Source of the DNA: JACKDX01 sp964640175
GTDB taxonomy: Bacteria; Myxococcota_A; Polyangia; Polyangiales; GCA-016699535
Length of the DNA stretch: 64,000 nucleotides
Direction of reading: 5' to 3'
Assembly: GCA_964640175.1 (NCBI GenBank)
Contig: CAZXFW010000005.1
Coordinates: forward strand, 62,001 to 126,000
A program made the position numbers and the translations under genes. The stretch's first letter is position 1. Each line of letters starts with the position of its first letter. Positions 27,375 through 36,229 of the stretch are shown here, piece after piece. A model generated the notes under the pieces. That model did no database searches and was not told the origin of the DNA. It saw nothing but the letters and a program-made list of their open reading frames with translations.

Positions 27375-27818
27375 TCACTGCAATCGCGGGTTTAGGGGGA
27401 CAATGGTGACATCCAGTGAGAGTCCTGAAGGATCTGTCCAATGCGCATGGCTGGCGTAGTCCATAATTAGGTATATTTGGGTAATCCCGAACTTGGTATG
27501 CCTTGCAATGGCACGTACACGGTGACGCATAAATTCGCTTTGATCGTCCTGCTGAGACCATTTGTGATCAGGAAATCTGCGTTGAGCATGGCGTCGAGCC
27601 TGAGACTCATCTTTGACCAGTCGATTGAAAGTGGCTCTAGACTGTGGCGATGAGATATCGAACGCAGCGTTCAGCGATTGTTCTTGTCTTGAAGACTTGA
27701 GCAGAGGAAACATGCAATAACAGGCAAGCCCAAACGCAATGAAGAGGGTAAATGGCTGGTAGAATGGTTGGACGGCTTGGTACCACATGGCATACTTTAG
27801 CGGTAGTGGGCCGGACAT
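27375..27818 (-). CDS. small single-span membrane protein, unknown
   Basis: A 147-aa product. One membrane helix (about residues 22-41, FTLFIAFGLACYCMFPLL) is followed by a charged soluble domain rich in Arg/His/Gln with the C-terminal YLIMDYASHAHWTDPSGLSL. The start could also be the ATG at 27788. No family is recognised. Its position, 9 bases before the 595-aa membrane protein on the same strand, points to a shared operon and possibly an accessory subunit. No clear Shine-Dalgarno. Coding status is likely but not certain. Confidence 0.55.
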   Translation of the reverse strand: MSGPLPLKYAMWYQAVQPFYQPFTLFIAFGLACYCMFPLLKSSRQEQSLNAAFDISSPQSRATFNRLVKDESQARRHAQRRFPDHKWSQQDDQSEFMRHRVRAIARHTKFGITQIYLIMDYASHAHWTDPSGLSLDVTIVPLNPRLQ

Positions 27819-27910
27819 TAGCCCATTCAGAGACAGCTGGCTAGGCGTTTAGATGCGACAGCGCCCGCTTGCGTTTTGACTTAAAACGAGGACATTCTCC
27901 CGGTTGTTTT

Positions 27911-29653
27911 ATGATGGAAAACGCTGAGTTTTTACTTACGTTGCGGCGCCATGTTTTTCGCATCACTGCATTCGCAAAAACCTTTTGGTCTAACCATCGT
28001 GCCTGGGTATGGGGCGGCGGCCTCGTGTGTGTGTGTGCTGCGTATTTGGCATTTGAGGCCTTGTACATACATAGGCATCCATTGATCATGGATGAATTCC
28101 AAGGCTTCGAACATGTGCGTCGCCTTCTTCATAAAGTACCCTACCGGGACTACTCCCCGTACAAAATGGTCTTGGGTTACTACGTGCAGCTTGTGCCTTC
28201 GCTGTTTACGGACTCGCCATGGTTTCGGCTCTTATTCATTAAGTGGTTTTTAGCAGGATTAACTGCGGTGAGCCTGCTCGCCGCGTCATTCATGCTGTCT
28301 CGCGTATACCATCCTGCGGCAGTGTTGCTCGCACTGGCAATCATGTGCGTCACAAGCAACTTTCTTCAACAATCCGCAGATCTCCGCGTGGATATGCTGA
28401 CCAGTGTGTGCGGGCTGTTTAGTCTAGTATGTTTGGTTCACCATAAACCTGTCTTGTGCGGACTTTTTGCAGGCTTGGCCTTTTTGGTTTCTCAGAAAGG
28501 CATTTACTTTGTTGCGGCGGGTTCGCTGGGATGGGCTTCGACGTTGTGGTTAGAGACGCGCAACCGCTCTGCCTGGCGCAACGTGTTGCTGTTTCATGGT
28601 TTGGTGGCAGGACTTGTTGGAACCTATGTATTGGGATGGACTGCGGTATCGTCCTATGATGTGGTCAAGAACTCAATCTTTGGAACCGGTGTCCAGCGTC
28701 TAGCGCTTGCCGAGCTATACAAGCCGGATTGGATTCGAGTGTTTTGGGTTCAATCATGGACACGAAATCCACTTTTTTATTTGCTGTCGGTATTTGCCCT
28801 GGGTCGGACTTTCAGCGTTCGAGATATTAAAAGCAACAGCTGTAGAAGTATGAAATTGTGTGTGTATGGCACAACGATCCTGGTGCTGTCTTTGTGGCAC
28901 AAACAGCCTTGGCCCTATTTTTTTGTGACGCTTATCTCAACGCTATTCGTCCTGATCGCGGACCTCCTTAATGGAGAGATAGAAAGACGTGGTCGACTGA
29001 CTTGGCCATTGTTGGCTGCACTATTAATATTTGGGCTTGTTCTGCCGTTGCGCAGTGTTCCTGCGATATTGGCGCAGGACAATGGTTATCAACGCAACAC
29101 GGTGGAGCTCGCCTCGGCTATCTTAGAACCAGGAGATACTTATTTTGCGGGCGTTTCTATTCTTGAAGCTTTTCGGCAATTTCCTGAAGAACTGGCCTGG
29201 CTTGATCATCCCAAAGGCGTCATGATCAGGGCCTTGCCCCGAGAACATCAGCAAGCGCTTTTAAAGAAAATCAAACAAAATCCCCCTAAGCTCTTAATTT
29301 GGAACAGTCGGTTCAAACGCTTGCCAAAACCGATGCGAGCATATTTTACACGGCATTATACACGCTTTCATGGCTCGATCTTTGTGCATCGCGTGTTTGT
29401 GGCAAAGGAAGCGACCTCTGTGTCAGTTCCTTTTGACGGCTATTATCGTCCTAGCACTTCAGTGGATGTCTCGATGGAAACTTCTGCCAACCAATGGTTC
29501 AAGGAAAGCAAGGTATGGCTTAAGAAAGGCATCTATCCCATCTCGCCCGCAAAGGTATCGTTTTGGTTAGCATTTGTGCCGCAACGTGTCGACAGGCTTC
29601 TTAGCCCTCAATACAAACTGCAAACTGAATTTTTCCCTGTTGAGCTATTGTAG
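27911..29653 (+). CDS. GT-C-type integral membrane glycosyltransferase candidate
   Basis: About 580 aa from the ATG at 27911 (a TTG at 27869 extends the frame). After the first helix (about 35-55) the loop carries HPLIMDEFQGFEHVRR, an acidic motif like that of family 39/GT-C enzymes, then YRDYSPYKMVLGYYVQL. About 10 helices follow to residue 400, then a soluble C-terminal domain of about 170 residues with VSILEAFRQFP and PKLLIWNSRF. The plan agrees with polyprenyl-P-sugar transferases acting in the periplasm. Divergent from the small membrane-protein gene; its stop is 17 bases from the stop of the next, convergent gene. Confidence 0.72.
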   Translation: MMENAEFLLTLRRHVFRITAFAKTFWSNHRAWVWGGGLVCVCAAYLAFEALYIHRHPLIMDEFQGFEHVRRLLHKVPYRDYSPYKMVLGYYVQLVPSLFTDSPWFRLLFIKWFLAGLTAVSLLAASFMLSRVYHPAAVLLALAIMCVTSNFLQQSADLRVDMLTSVCGLFSLVCLVHHKPVLCGLFAGLAFLVSQKGIYFVAAGSLGWASTLWLETRNRSAWRNVLLFHGLVAGLVGTYVLGWTAVSSYDVVKNSIFGTGVQRLALAELYKPDWIRVFWVQSWTRNPLFYLLSVFALGRTFSVRDIKSNSCRSMKLCVYGTTILVLSLWHKQPWPYFFVTLISTLFVLIADLLNGEIERRGRLTWPLLAALLIFGLVLPLRSVPAILAQDNGYQRNTVELASAILEPGDTYFAGVSILEAFRQFPEELAWLDHPKGVMIRALPREHQQALLKKIKQNPPKLLIWNSRFKRLPKPMRAYFTRHYTRFHGSIFVHRVFVAKEATSVSVPFDGYYRPSTSVDVSMETSANQWFKESKVWLKKGIYPISPAKVSFWLAFVPQRVDRLLSPQYKLQTEFFPVELL

Positions 29654-29670
29654 GTTCCTTTGCGTTCCGA

Positions 29671-30840
29671 TTAAAAAAGGCTTCTGCAGACGGCAATGGT
29701 AGAGGCCATAAGCACAATTCCTATGACGGCTATTATGCATGACCAGGCCATGGATTGGGCCTTAATACTTAGCAGCGTTCCGCCCACCTCACTCGCTTGC
29801 ACCACCAAACGGTATCCTAGCAGCTCAAGTAAATTTTTATAGCCCATAAGGAAAAGTAGCGGGAAAATATCATAGAAAACACGCACCTCTCCCCAGAGTC
29901 CACTTTTAAAATACCCCGCCATCAGCGGTATGCTCATGAGAGAAGAACGACGTAAGAGTCTTGGTTGATCAGCGAAACGGCGGCAAATAAGAGCCACCAA
30001 CCCTAACAGTGCCATTTGCGATACGTAATCCAACCAGAATCGCGCATTCCAAAGCGCCATCAAATTTTTGCCAAAATAGTCTCGTAAGATGTTGTTGTTT
30101 GCTGCTTCGCTCGTGCCTGGATCCAGCCATGCAATGATGGCCACTCTCAACAATACGTATAGCAGACACTGGGCGGTAAGGTGTTTTAACAAAGACTTGC
30201 GGGGCAGTACGCTGAGATAATATGCAAAGAATGCGACGCTGACGATGCATGCTGTCTCTTTATTTAGTAGAGCAACAATGAGTGTGAAATAGAACAGCTT
30301 CCAGCGTTGGATCGTCATCATCCAGATGGAGGCTGACACTAAAAAAACAGTGGGTGGATCGTAAAATATATGCCCGCCACCTTTAAATAGATAAGTTATA
30401 GACAAAAGTGCACATGGCCCAGCAGCATTCTGCGCAAAGGCGGCATGTTCAAATAAGACTCCGAATAATCCTCGTGCCGTGAGCATCGTGAGAAAAAAAG
30501 AGAGCCATATAAAACATGTAAGCGCAATGAGATCCAGGAGATGCTCGTCAGAAGTGCACGTGTATTTGGCGTAATTTTCGAGGCCAGAAATATGCTCTTT
30601 TAAGTAACGACCGGTTTTCGCACGAGTGTCTGTAGACAACACATGCATGGCTTTAACCATGATGGGAGTAAGGGCACGATATGCAAAGGGTCTTCGAGTC
30701 GTGTTGGATTCAATGCTCTTAAAGCTTACGGGTCCCGGACAATTGGTAAGCGCTTTGTCACGAACCAACCACATGGAGGTAACAAACGTGCACGTCCCTA
30801 CGTAGAAAATTACAAGACAAAGAAGGCGAAGTCGCGACAT
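29671..30840 (-). CDS. polytopic membrane protein of an envelope polysaccharide cluster
   Basis: A 389-aa product from the ATG at 30840, chosen because GGGGAA precedes it; the frame extends to 30858. About 9 membrane helices are visible. After the first helix comes RRPFAYRALTPIMVKAM, the YRxLxP pattern common in putative EPS/O-antigen membrane proteins of GT-C or polymerase type, then a Cys-containing loop (KYTCTSDEH). GGHIFYDPPTVF and LLNKETACIVSVAFF follow in the middle. Function is inferred from topology and neighbours only. Confidence 0.7.
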   Translation of the reverse strand: MSRLRLLCLVIFYVGTCTFVTSMWLVRDKALTNCPGPVSFKSIESNTTRRPFAYRALTPIMVKAMHVLSTDTRAKTGRYLKEHISGLENYAKYTCTSDEHLLDLIALTCFIWLSFFLTMLTARGLFGVLFEHAAFAQNAAGPCALLSITYLFKGGGHIFYDPPTVFLVSASIWMMTIQRWKLFYFTLIVALLNKETACIVSVAFFAYYLSVLPRKSLLKHLTAQCLLYVLLRVAIIAWLDPGTSEAANNNILRDYFGKNLMALWNARFWLDYVSQMALLGLVALICRRFADQPRLLRRSSLMSIPLMAGYFKSGLWGEVRVFYDIFPLLFLMGYKNLLELLGYRLVVQASEVGGTLLSIKAQSMAWSCIIAVIGIVLMASTIAVCRSLF

Positions 30841-30960
30841 GAATTCCCCAAAAAACACAAAAAAACAGGGAAACCATTATCATTGCCCATGATGGCTTGG
30901 CAAGACTAGCCAAAGGTGGCTTTACGGCACGCTATGGCATCGCATACGATGCGGACTCTT

Positions 30961-32589
30961 ATGGCAAAGCTTAGCGTTTTTGGACCCGATGGACAGCAGA
31001 CGTACACGCTGGGCGTTCATAACAGCCTGGGGCGACATCCGGACAATACCATCCAAGTGCTCGACCGGATTATTTCCAAAGAACACTGCCACATCGATCT
31101 TATCAATGGCAGGTACGTGCTTAAAGATCTCGGGTCTCTTAACGGAACATTCGTTAATCAGCAAAAAGTGTCTCAGCATGTGCTGCGAGACAAAGATGAA
31201 ATATCCATAGGCACCACGCGCATTGTTTTTTACACTCAGAACGAGGATCGGGATTTTAAAAGAATCCCTAAGGTTACGATCACGCCCTCCACGGTAGATA
31301 GTCAGATTCAAACTCGGCTAGCTCCTGTGCTTGAAGAGCGGTTTGTGCCGGAAAACATGATTGCCGATGTGCAGACGCTGCGTCGAGATTACGAAAAATT
31401 GCGACTCGGTTACGAGCTAACACAGGCTATTGGTATCGAACTGGATGTCGATCGGCTGCTAGACAAGTTGCTTGATCGTCTTTTGCATATTTTCCCAGCA
31501 GATCGTGGCGCGGTGTTGTTGGTAGATGAAACCACCAAAGAGCTTATGCCGCGTTGTGTAAAAATGCGCAAAGAGAACGAAAGCGATGAGCCGCTAATGA
31601 TCTCAAGTACGATTACAAGCGAAGTGATCCGTGACAGCACGGCGGTGCTATCGAACGACGCGACGGTAGACGCGCGATTTCATGGAGCGCGTTCCGTTAT
31701 TATGCAATGCATCCGATCTTCCATGGCTGTTCCATTGGTTCAAGGAGGACAAACCTTTGGGGTCATCGTTCTGGATTCACAGGTGGCGACCAATGCGTTT
31801 ACCGAAAAAGATCTTCAATTGTTTCAAAATGTTGCTAATCAAGCGGCCATGGCTGTGCAAAACAGTTTTTATGCTAAGAAAATCGAACGCAATGCGCTGA
31901 TGAGGCAACAATTTGAACGTTTGGTGTCGCCGGTCATCGTTGAAGAAGTCATGAGTGGCCGAGTGGATATTGCCAAGGGCGGACAGCTTCGCAAGACTAC
32001 AGTTCTGTTTGGTGACATCAGAGGCTTTACTGCGTTGGCTGAATCACAAACTCCACAAGAAACCGTTCATATGCTTAACGAGCATTTTGAGCTTATGGTG
32101 GAAGTGATTTTTAAACACGAGGGGACACTTGATAAATTTGTGGGCGACGCAATTATGGCGCTTTTTGGGGCTCCGTTGATGCACGAGGATGATCCGTTGC
32201 GTGCCGTTAGGACAGCGATTGAGATGCAAGCGGTATTAAGTAAGTTTAATATCCAGCGCACAGCGATGAATCTTGAGCCTGTACGCATGGGCATTGGCAT
32301 TAATACGGGCGATGTGGTTGCTGGATATTTAGGAAGCAGCCGTGCTTTGGAGTACACGGTGATTGGTGATGTTGTTAATGTAGGAGCACGACTGTGTTCG
32401 TTGGCCAAGGCAGACGAAATTATTTTAAGCGAAGCTACGTACGAACACGTTAAAGAACATATTTCCGCGGTTCCTTTGCCACCTGCGAAAGTTAAAGGTA
32501 AGTCTCAGCCTCTGAGGGTGTATCGCGTGCAACCACATCCCGAAAACCAACCTTTTGGTACCGAACGCACAGCAATTGCAGGGATCTGA
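30961..32589 (+). CDS. FHA-GAF-class III nucleotidyl cyclase
   Basis: A 542-aa signalling protein from the ATG at 30961; the frame extends to 30916 with no Shine-Dalgarno for either. Domain order: FHA phosphothreonine-binding domain (about 1-95; GRHPDN at 24-29 and SLNGTFVN at 59-66), linker, GAF sensor (about 155-305), and a class III cyclase catalytic domain (about 340-520). Metal-binding Asp352 (FGDIRGF) and Asp396 (KFVGDAIM) are present, with Lys392 at the base-recognition position, and a VIGDVVNVGARL segment. It should make cAMP (cGMP less likely) in response to a small molecule and a phosphorylated partner. Its stop overlaps the accA start as TGATG. Confidence 0.9.
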   Translation: MAKLSVFGPDGQQTYTLGVHNSLGRHPDNTIQVLDRIISKEHCHIDLINGRYVLKDLGSLNGTFVNQQKVSQHVLRDKDEISIGTTRIVFYTQNEDRDFKRIPKVTITPSTVDSQIQTRLAPVLEERFVPENMIADVQTLRRDYEKLRLGYELTQAIGIELDVDRLLDKLLDRLLHIFPADRGAVLLVDETTKELMPRCVKMRKENESDEPLMISSTITSEVIRDSTAVLSNDATVDARFHGARSVIMQCIRSSMAVPLVQGGQTFGVIVLDSQVATNAFTEKDLQLFQNVANQAAMAVQNSFYAKKIERNALMRQQFERLVSPVIVEEVMSGRVDIAKGGQLRKTTVLFGDIRGFTALAESQTPQETVHMLNEHFELMVEVIFKHEGTLDKFVGDAIMALFGAPLMHEDDPLRAVRTAIEMQAVLSKFNIQRTAMNLEPVRMGIGINTGDVVAGYLGSSRALEYTVIGDVVNVGARLCSLAKADEIILSEATYEHVKEHISAVPLPPAKVKGKSQPLRVYRVQPHPENQPFGTERTAIAGI

Positions 32590-33545
32590 TGGGCTCTTGT
32601 TTGGATTTTGAAAAACCTCTGTTTGAGCTCGAAGCGAAAATTCACAAGCTCAAGCGGGCATCATCCAAGCATCAGGATGTGCGAGCGCAGCTTGAAAAGC
32701 TGGAAGCCAAGGCTGAATTGCTGCAGCGCAGCATCTACAATGATCTCTCGGTGTGGCAAAAAGTACAGCTCAGTCGCCATCCGGATCGTCCTTATTTTCG
32801 AGATTATTTAGGGCGGATATTCGAGGAATTTCAAGAACTTCACGGCGATCGCCGGTTTGCAGATGACGAGGCGATTATCGGAGGGTTTGCAAAGTTTGGA
32901 GATAGACACGTTGCAGTCATTGGCCAGCAAAAAGGCCGCACCACCAAAGACAAAATCAAACACAACTTTGGCATGGCAAACCCCGAGGGATATCGCAAAG
33001 CATGCCGTATCATGGAACTTGCAGATCGGTTTTGTCGACCAATCTTCACATTCATTGACACTCCCGGGGCCTATCCAGGGATTGGAGCAGAGGAACGCGG
33101 CCAAAGCGAAGCTATTGGAGAGTCTTTGTTGGTGATGTCGCGCTTATCTGGACCTGTGATTGCGACGGTCATCGGGGAAGGTGGCTCGGGAGGAGCATTG
33201 GCTCTGGGTGTGGCGGATCGTGTATTAATGCTTGAATACGCAACGTACAGCGTAATTACTCCAGAGGGATGTGCTTCAATTCTATGGCGCGATGGTGCCC
33301 GTGCTCCAGAGGCAGCCGCTCAGCTTCGTTTACGGGCTCCTGACGCCAAAACGCTCGGTGTGGTGGATGATGTGATTGAAGAGCCTCCGGGAGGAGCGCA
33401 CCGTGACGTAGATCAAGCTGCCAGAAATCTGCTCGTGGCCTTAAAAGAACACCTGATGGCGCTGGAACAGTTAAGCGCCGAAGACAGGCGCGAACAACGC
33501 TACACCAAATTTCGAGCAATGGGTAAGTATACCCATCAACACTAG
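32589..33545 (+). CDS. accA: acetyl-CoA carboxylase carboxyltransferase, alpha subunit
   Basis: With AccD, transfers the carboxyl group from carboxybiotin to acetyl-CoA, the first step of fatty-acid synthesis. 318 aa, normal length. Diagnostic segments: LDFEKPLFELEAKI at the N terminus, RHPDRPYFRDYL, LHGDRRFADDEAI, GQQKGRTTKDKI, NFGMANPEGYRKA, TFIDTPGAYPGIGAEERGQ, GEGGSGGALAL and TYSVITPEGCASILW. The ATG overlaps the stop of the cyclase gene by one base. Its 3' end overlaps the convergent esterase by 4 bases. accD is not in this window. Confidence 0.98.
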   Translation: MGSCLDFEKPLFELEAKIHKLKRASSKHQDVRAQLEKLEAKAELLQRSIYNDLSVWQKVQLSRHPDRPYFRDYLGRIFEEFQELHGDRRFADDEAIIGGFAKFGDRHVAVIGQQKGRTTKDKIKHNFGMANPEGYRKACRIMELADRFCRPIFTFIDTPGAYPGIGAEERGQSEAIGESLLVMSRLSGPVIATVIGEGGSGGALALGVADRVLMLEYATYSVITPEGCASILWRDGARAPEAAAQLRLRAPDAKTLGVVDDVIEEPPGGAHRDVDQAARNLLVALKEHLMALEQLSAEDRREQRYTKFRAMGKYTHQH

Positions 33546-34282
33546 TGTTCCCTTTGATTCGGATTTACTTCAAGGGTGTTAACGAATTTCGTTAACTCTT
33601 GCAGCACTTCGGCAGGAATCGTGTGTCCGCCTTGAAACGGCACCCACTTGACGTTGAGTTTGGCGCTGACAAGTGCATCACGAAGCTGCGTTGCTACCGA
33701 AAAGGGCAAAATAGGGTCGTCGTAACCATGACTCTGAAACACGGGGCAGCCCTGAAGCGCCGGCAACGCTTGTAGCCAGTAAGTACGATCCACGATAGCC
33801 GTGGATAACAACGCCAATCCTTTCCAGCGTGTGTTGGCACGCAGTGCTGCATCCAGCGCTAACATCGCGCCTTGCGAAAAGCCTCCCAGAATTATTTGTT
33901 CAGAAGATACGCTCCATTCGTGTTGAATAAAGCGTACGAGGCTCTGAATGCTTTGGCTGGCCTTTAATAACCCGTCCGGCACAGCATCCATAAGCTTATC
34001 CAATTGCCCAAGATGGAGCGCGCGCTCAAACTGGGTTGTATCAACCCACCACCACGCTCTAGCTTCTCCAAATCCAAAGTTTAGTCCGAGAGGGATTGGA
34101 GCTTCAGGAAACACAAACCGAACTGCGGAAGGCAACTCCAATGCTTGCGCCAGCGGCACAAGATCATCTCCCGTGGCCCCAAATCCATGCAAAAGAATAA
34201 CGACCGGCCCTGAGCCACTGCCAGCGCCGTCAAGACCACCAGTGATGCGAACTGTCAGGTTTCCCCAATGTTCAATGCGCAT
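33542..34282 (-). CDS. alpha/beta-hydrolase, carboxylesterase/acyl-protein thioesterase-like
   Basis: A 246-aa product from the ATG at 34282 (the frame runs on to 34342 through a GA-rich tract). Catalytic triad: Ser136 in GGFSQGAM, Asp189 in GYDDPILP and His220 in QGGHTIP; the oxyanion segment is LLHGFGATGDD at 31-41. This is the pattern of the phospholipase/carboxylesterase family (YpfH, acyl-protein thioesterase). No signal peptide, so a cytoplasmic enzyme; its natural ester is unknown. Divergent from the nucleotidyltransferase homologue, convergent with accA. Confidence 0.88.
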   Translation of the reverse strand: MRIEHWGNLTVRITGGLDGAGSGSGPVVILLHGFGATGDDLVPLAQALELPSAVRFVFPEAPIPLGLNFGFGEARAWWWVDTTQFERALHLGQLDKLMDAVPDGLLKASQSIQSLVRFIQHEWSVSSEQIILGGFSQGAMLALDAALRANTRWKGLALLSTAIVDRTYWLQALPALQGCPVFQSHGYDDPILPFSVATQLRDALVSAKLNVKWVPFQGGHTIPAEVLQELTKFVNTLEVNPNQREH

Positions 34283-34363
34283 GTATGTGAATTTCTTTTG
34301 CCACGGTGAAGGGAGATAGAGATAGAGAGAGACAGAGAACACCTTACCGGTTATGTTGATGAA

Positions 34364-35317
34364 ATGCGAGCTATGATTTTAGCTGCGGGGCGAGGCGAAC
34401 GGTTGGTTCCTTTGACGGATGCGTTACCTAAGCCTGCTGTGCCCATCTGTAACCGGCCAGCAATTTGGTATGCGCTCGACTGTCTTTATCAACATGGCAT
34501 TCGGCAGCTCGCCATTAACACCTTTCATCTTGGAGAGGCGTTACAAAAAAGCTTAAATCCGCTGATCCCAGCGGATATGCAAGTGGACTATGTTCTGGAA
34601 GATGAGCTTTTAGGGACAGCAGGAGGAGTGTGCAATGCACTGCAAACGCTTAAGTTTAAAGAAGATTCCAAGGCGCCTTTCGTGGTGTTCAACGGAAAGT
34701 TGGTTTTTTTTCCTAACCTATACGAAGCAATCAAGGAGCATTGCGAACGCCATGCATTTGCGACCATGGTGCTTAGAGCACAGCCGTTTCGCTCTCGCTA
34801 TGGCGTCATTGAACGGGCTAACGACGGCTCCATTCTTCGTATGCTCGGATATCCAGAGCACCATCTATTAAAGACCCGTTCGTATATGTTTACTGGGGTT
34901 CATGTGTTAAGTGTGGAGGCATGCAATGCCTTGCCGGATCGCGGCTGTATTGTGCGTGATGGATACTTAAAATGGTTGGAACAGGGCCATTTGATACATG
35001 GGTACGTTTCCGACGCGCCTTGGCATGAGGTCAGCACCGCGGAGGCATACTTTGATGCCAACATGGCTTTGCTTAGCGAACAAACGACATGGCCTGGGTT
35101 TTCTGCACCCCACGAAAGTATTCATCCTACGGCTAAGCTAGGTGCCGGGGCGGGTATTACTCAGAGCGTGATCGGCGCTAGTGCTGAAATTGCAGCGCAT
35201 GCAAAACTAGATCGCTGTATTGTATGGCCAAATGCTCATGTTTTAAACTCAATCAGTCATGCGATCGTTACCCCGCATACTAGCCTGCGCCTACCCAACG
35301 GGCCGCTACCACAGTGA
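34364..35317 (+). CDS. NDP-sugar pyrophosphorylase homologue lacking metal-binding Asp
   Basis: A 317-aa product. The nucleotidyltransferase fold is clear: MILAAGRGERLVPLTDALPKP (residues 4-24, with the GxGxR loop and Lys23), NTFHLGEAL, and LGTAGGV at 83-89. The two metal-binding Asp residues are not: the usual NGD is NGK (Lys112), and the usual WHDIGTPE is WHEVSTAE (Glu222). A short hexapeptide-like C-terminal part (HPTAKLGAGAGITQSVIGASAEI, about 256-280) is present. It may be catalytically impaired and act as a binding or regulatory subunit, or use a different site. The last 38 bases overlap the convergent PP2C gene. Confidence 0.85.
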   Translation: MRAMILAAGRGERLVPLTDALPKPAVPICNRPAIWYALDCLYQHGIRQLAINTFHLGEALQKSLNPLIPADMQVDYVLEDELLGTAGGVCNALQTLKFKEDSKAPFVVFNGKLVFFPNLYEAIKEHCERHAFATMVLRAQPFRSRYGVIERANDGSILRMLGYPEHHLLKTRSYMFTGVHVLSVEACNALPDRGCIVRDGYLKWLEQGHLIHGYVSDAPWHEVSTAEAYFDANMALLSEQTTWPGFSAPHESIHPTAKLGAGAGITQSVIGASAEIAAHAKLDRCIVWPNAHVLNSISHAIVTPHTSLRLPNGPLPQ

Positions 35318-36059
35318 CGTTATCTGGCCCGCCATGTTCATTGGCGCGCTGAATCAATGCATGAACCAATTTTTTCAAATCCGTATAGCTTAATGCAAGT
35401 TCCTGAATTTCCGCGTCAGTGACCGGGCCACACAAGCCGTCGGTGCATAGAATATAAAGATCACCCGGCTTAGGCTGGTCATAAATCGCGTCGACCCGCA
35501 CGCTTTCCTTCATCCCAAGCGCACGCACGATGACATTTTTGTGAGGGAAATTTTTGATTTCCTCTTCGGTAAGGCGTCGCATTTTGATGTAATCATTAAG
35601 CAAAGAATGATCTTCTGTAAGCTGTTGCAGCTTACCGTCCCGCACCCGATATACTCTGGAGTCTCCAACATGGCCGATGTACACACCACTATCTACTACA
35701 GATATGGCGGCGACAGTCGTGCCCATTCCGCGAAGCTTTGTATCGCGCTGCTGTGATTCGTAAATGCGCAGGTTGGCTAGTTTGATTCCTGTGACAAGGC
35801 GGTTTTCTTCATAGCCTCGGGTGCGATCCATTTTGTAAGGCCACGTGGCCTCTGGGTCAGCGCTGGTAGAGTGAAAAAAATCTCGAAGCGTGTCGATGGC
35901 AAGCTGGCTGGCGACTTCGCCGCACGCATGCCCCCCCATGCCATCCGCAACGATGAAGAGGTTATCTTCTTCCATGATGGCAAAATTGTCTTCGTTGTGG
36001 TTACGTTTGACCCCAACGTCGGTATCGCCAGAAACCATCACTCGCGCATGCGATTTCAA
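35280..36059 (-). CDS. PP2C-family Ser/Thr protein phosphatase
   Basis: About 252-259 aa; start uncertain between TTG 36059, GTG 36041 and ATG 36038. All PP2C metal and phosphate motifs are present: DVGVKRNHNEDNF, VADGMGGHACGEVAS, HVGDSRVYRVRDG, LCTDGL and DNVTVVAARW at the C terminus. Bacterial homologues (Stp/PrpC) oppose Hanks-type Ser/Thr kinases; FHA proteins such as the one at 31 kb read the same phosphorylations, though no kinase is in this window. The small RxxN-to-VK variation is normal. It overlaps the preceding sugar-nucleotidyltransferase homologue at the 3' end by 38 bases. Confidence 0.93.
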   Translation of the reverse strand: MKSHARVMVSGDTDVGVKRNHNEDNFAIMEEDNLFIVADGMGGHACGEVASQLAIDTLRDFFHSTSADPEATWPYKMDRTRGYEENRLVTGIKLANLRIYESQQRDTKLRGMGTTVAAISVVDSGVYIGHVGDSRVYRVRDGKLQQLTEDHSLLNDYIKMRRLTEEEIKNFPHKNVIVRALGMKESVRVDAIYDQPKPGDLYILCTDGLCGPVTDAEIQELALSYTDLKKLVHALIQRANEHGGPDNVTVVAARWVGAG

Positions 36060-36229
36060 TCGGACGTGCCTCCGGTAGAATTTAAAGAATCGGCTTTTAA
36101 GGGTATACGGTAAAGCCGAAAAGCCTTAAAGTCAAAAGATTGAAAGACGTTATCTAGGTTAGCCCGCTCGATTTTGGCATTGGTAGCAATTCCCAAAGGC
36201 TTTTTTCCTGCTAAGCACTCCTTCATCTT

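Noticed and set aside
34312..34340. GA-rich tandem tract (GATAGAGA-like) before the nucleotidyltransferase homologue
   Set aside because: Only about 28 bases, imperfect, and it lies in the non-coding gap between the two divergent starts. No feature beyond low complexity.
36060..36229. Possible small RNA or gene between the PP2C and uracil-DNA glycosylase genes
   Set aside because: 170 bases with no ORF of note, no tRNA-like fold and no clear promoter-terminator pair; probably only the divergent promoter region.
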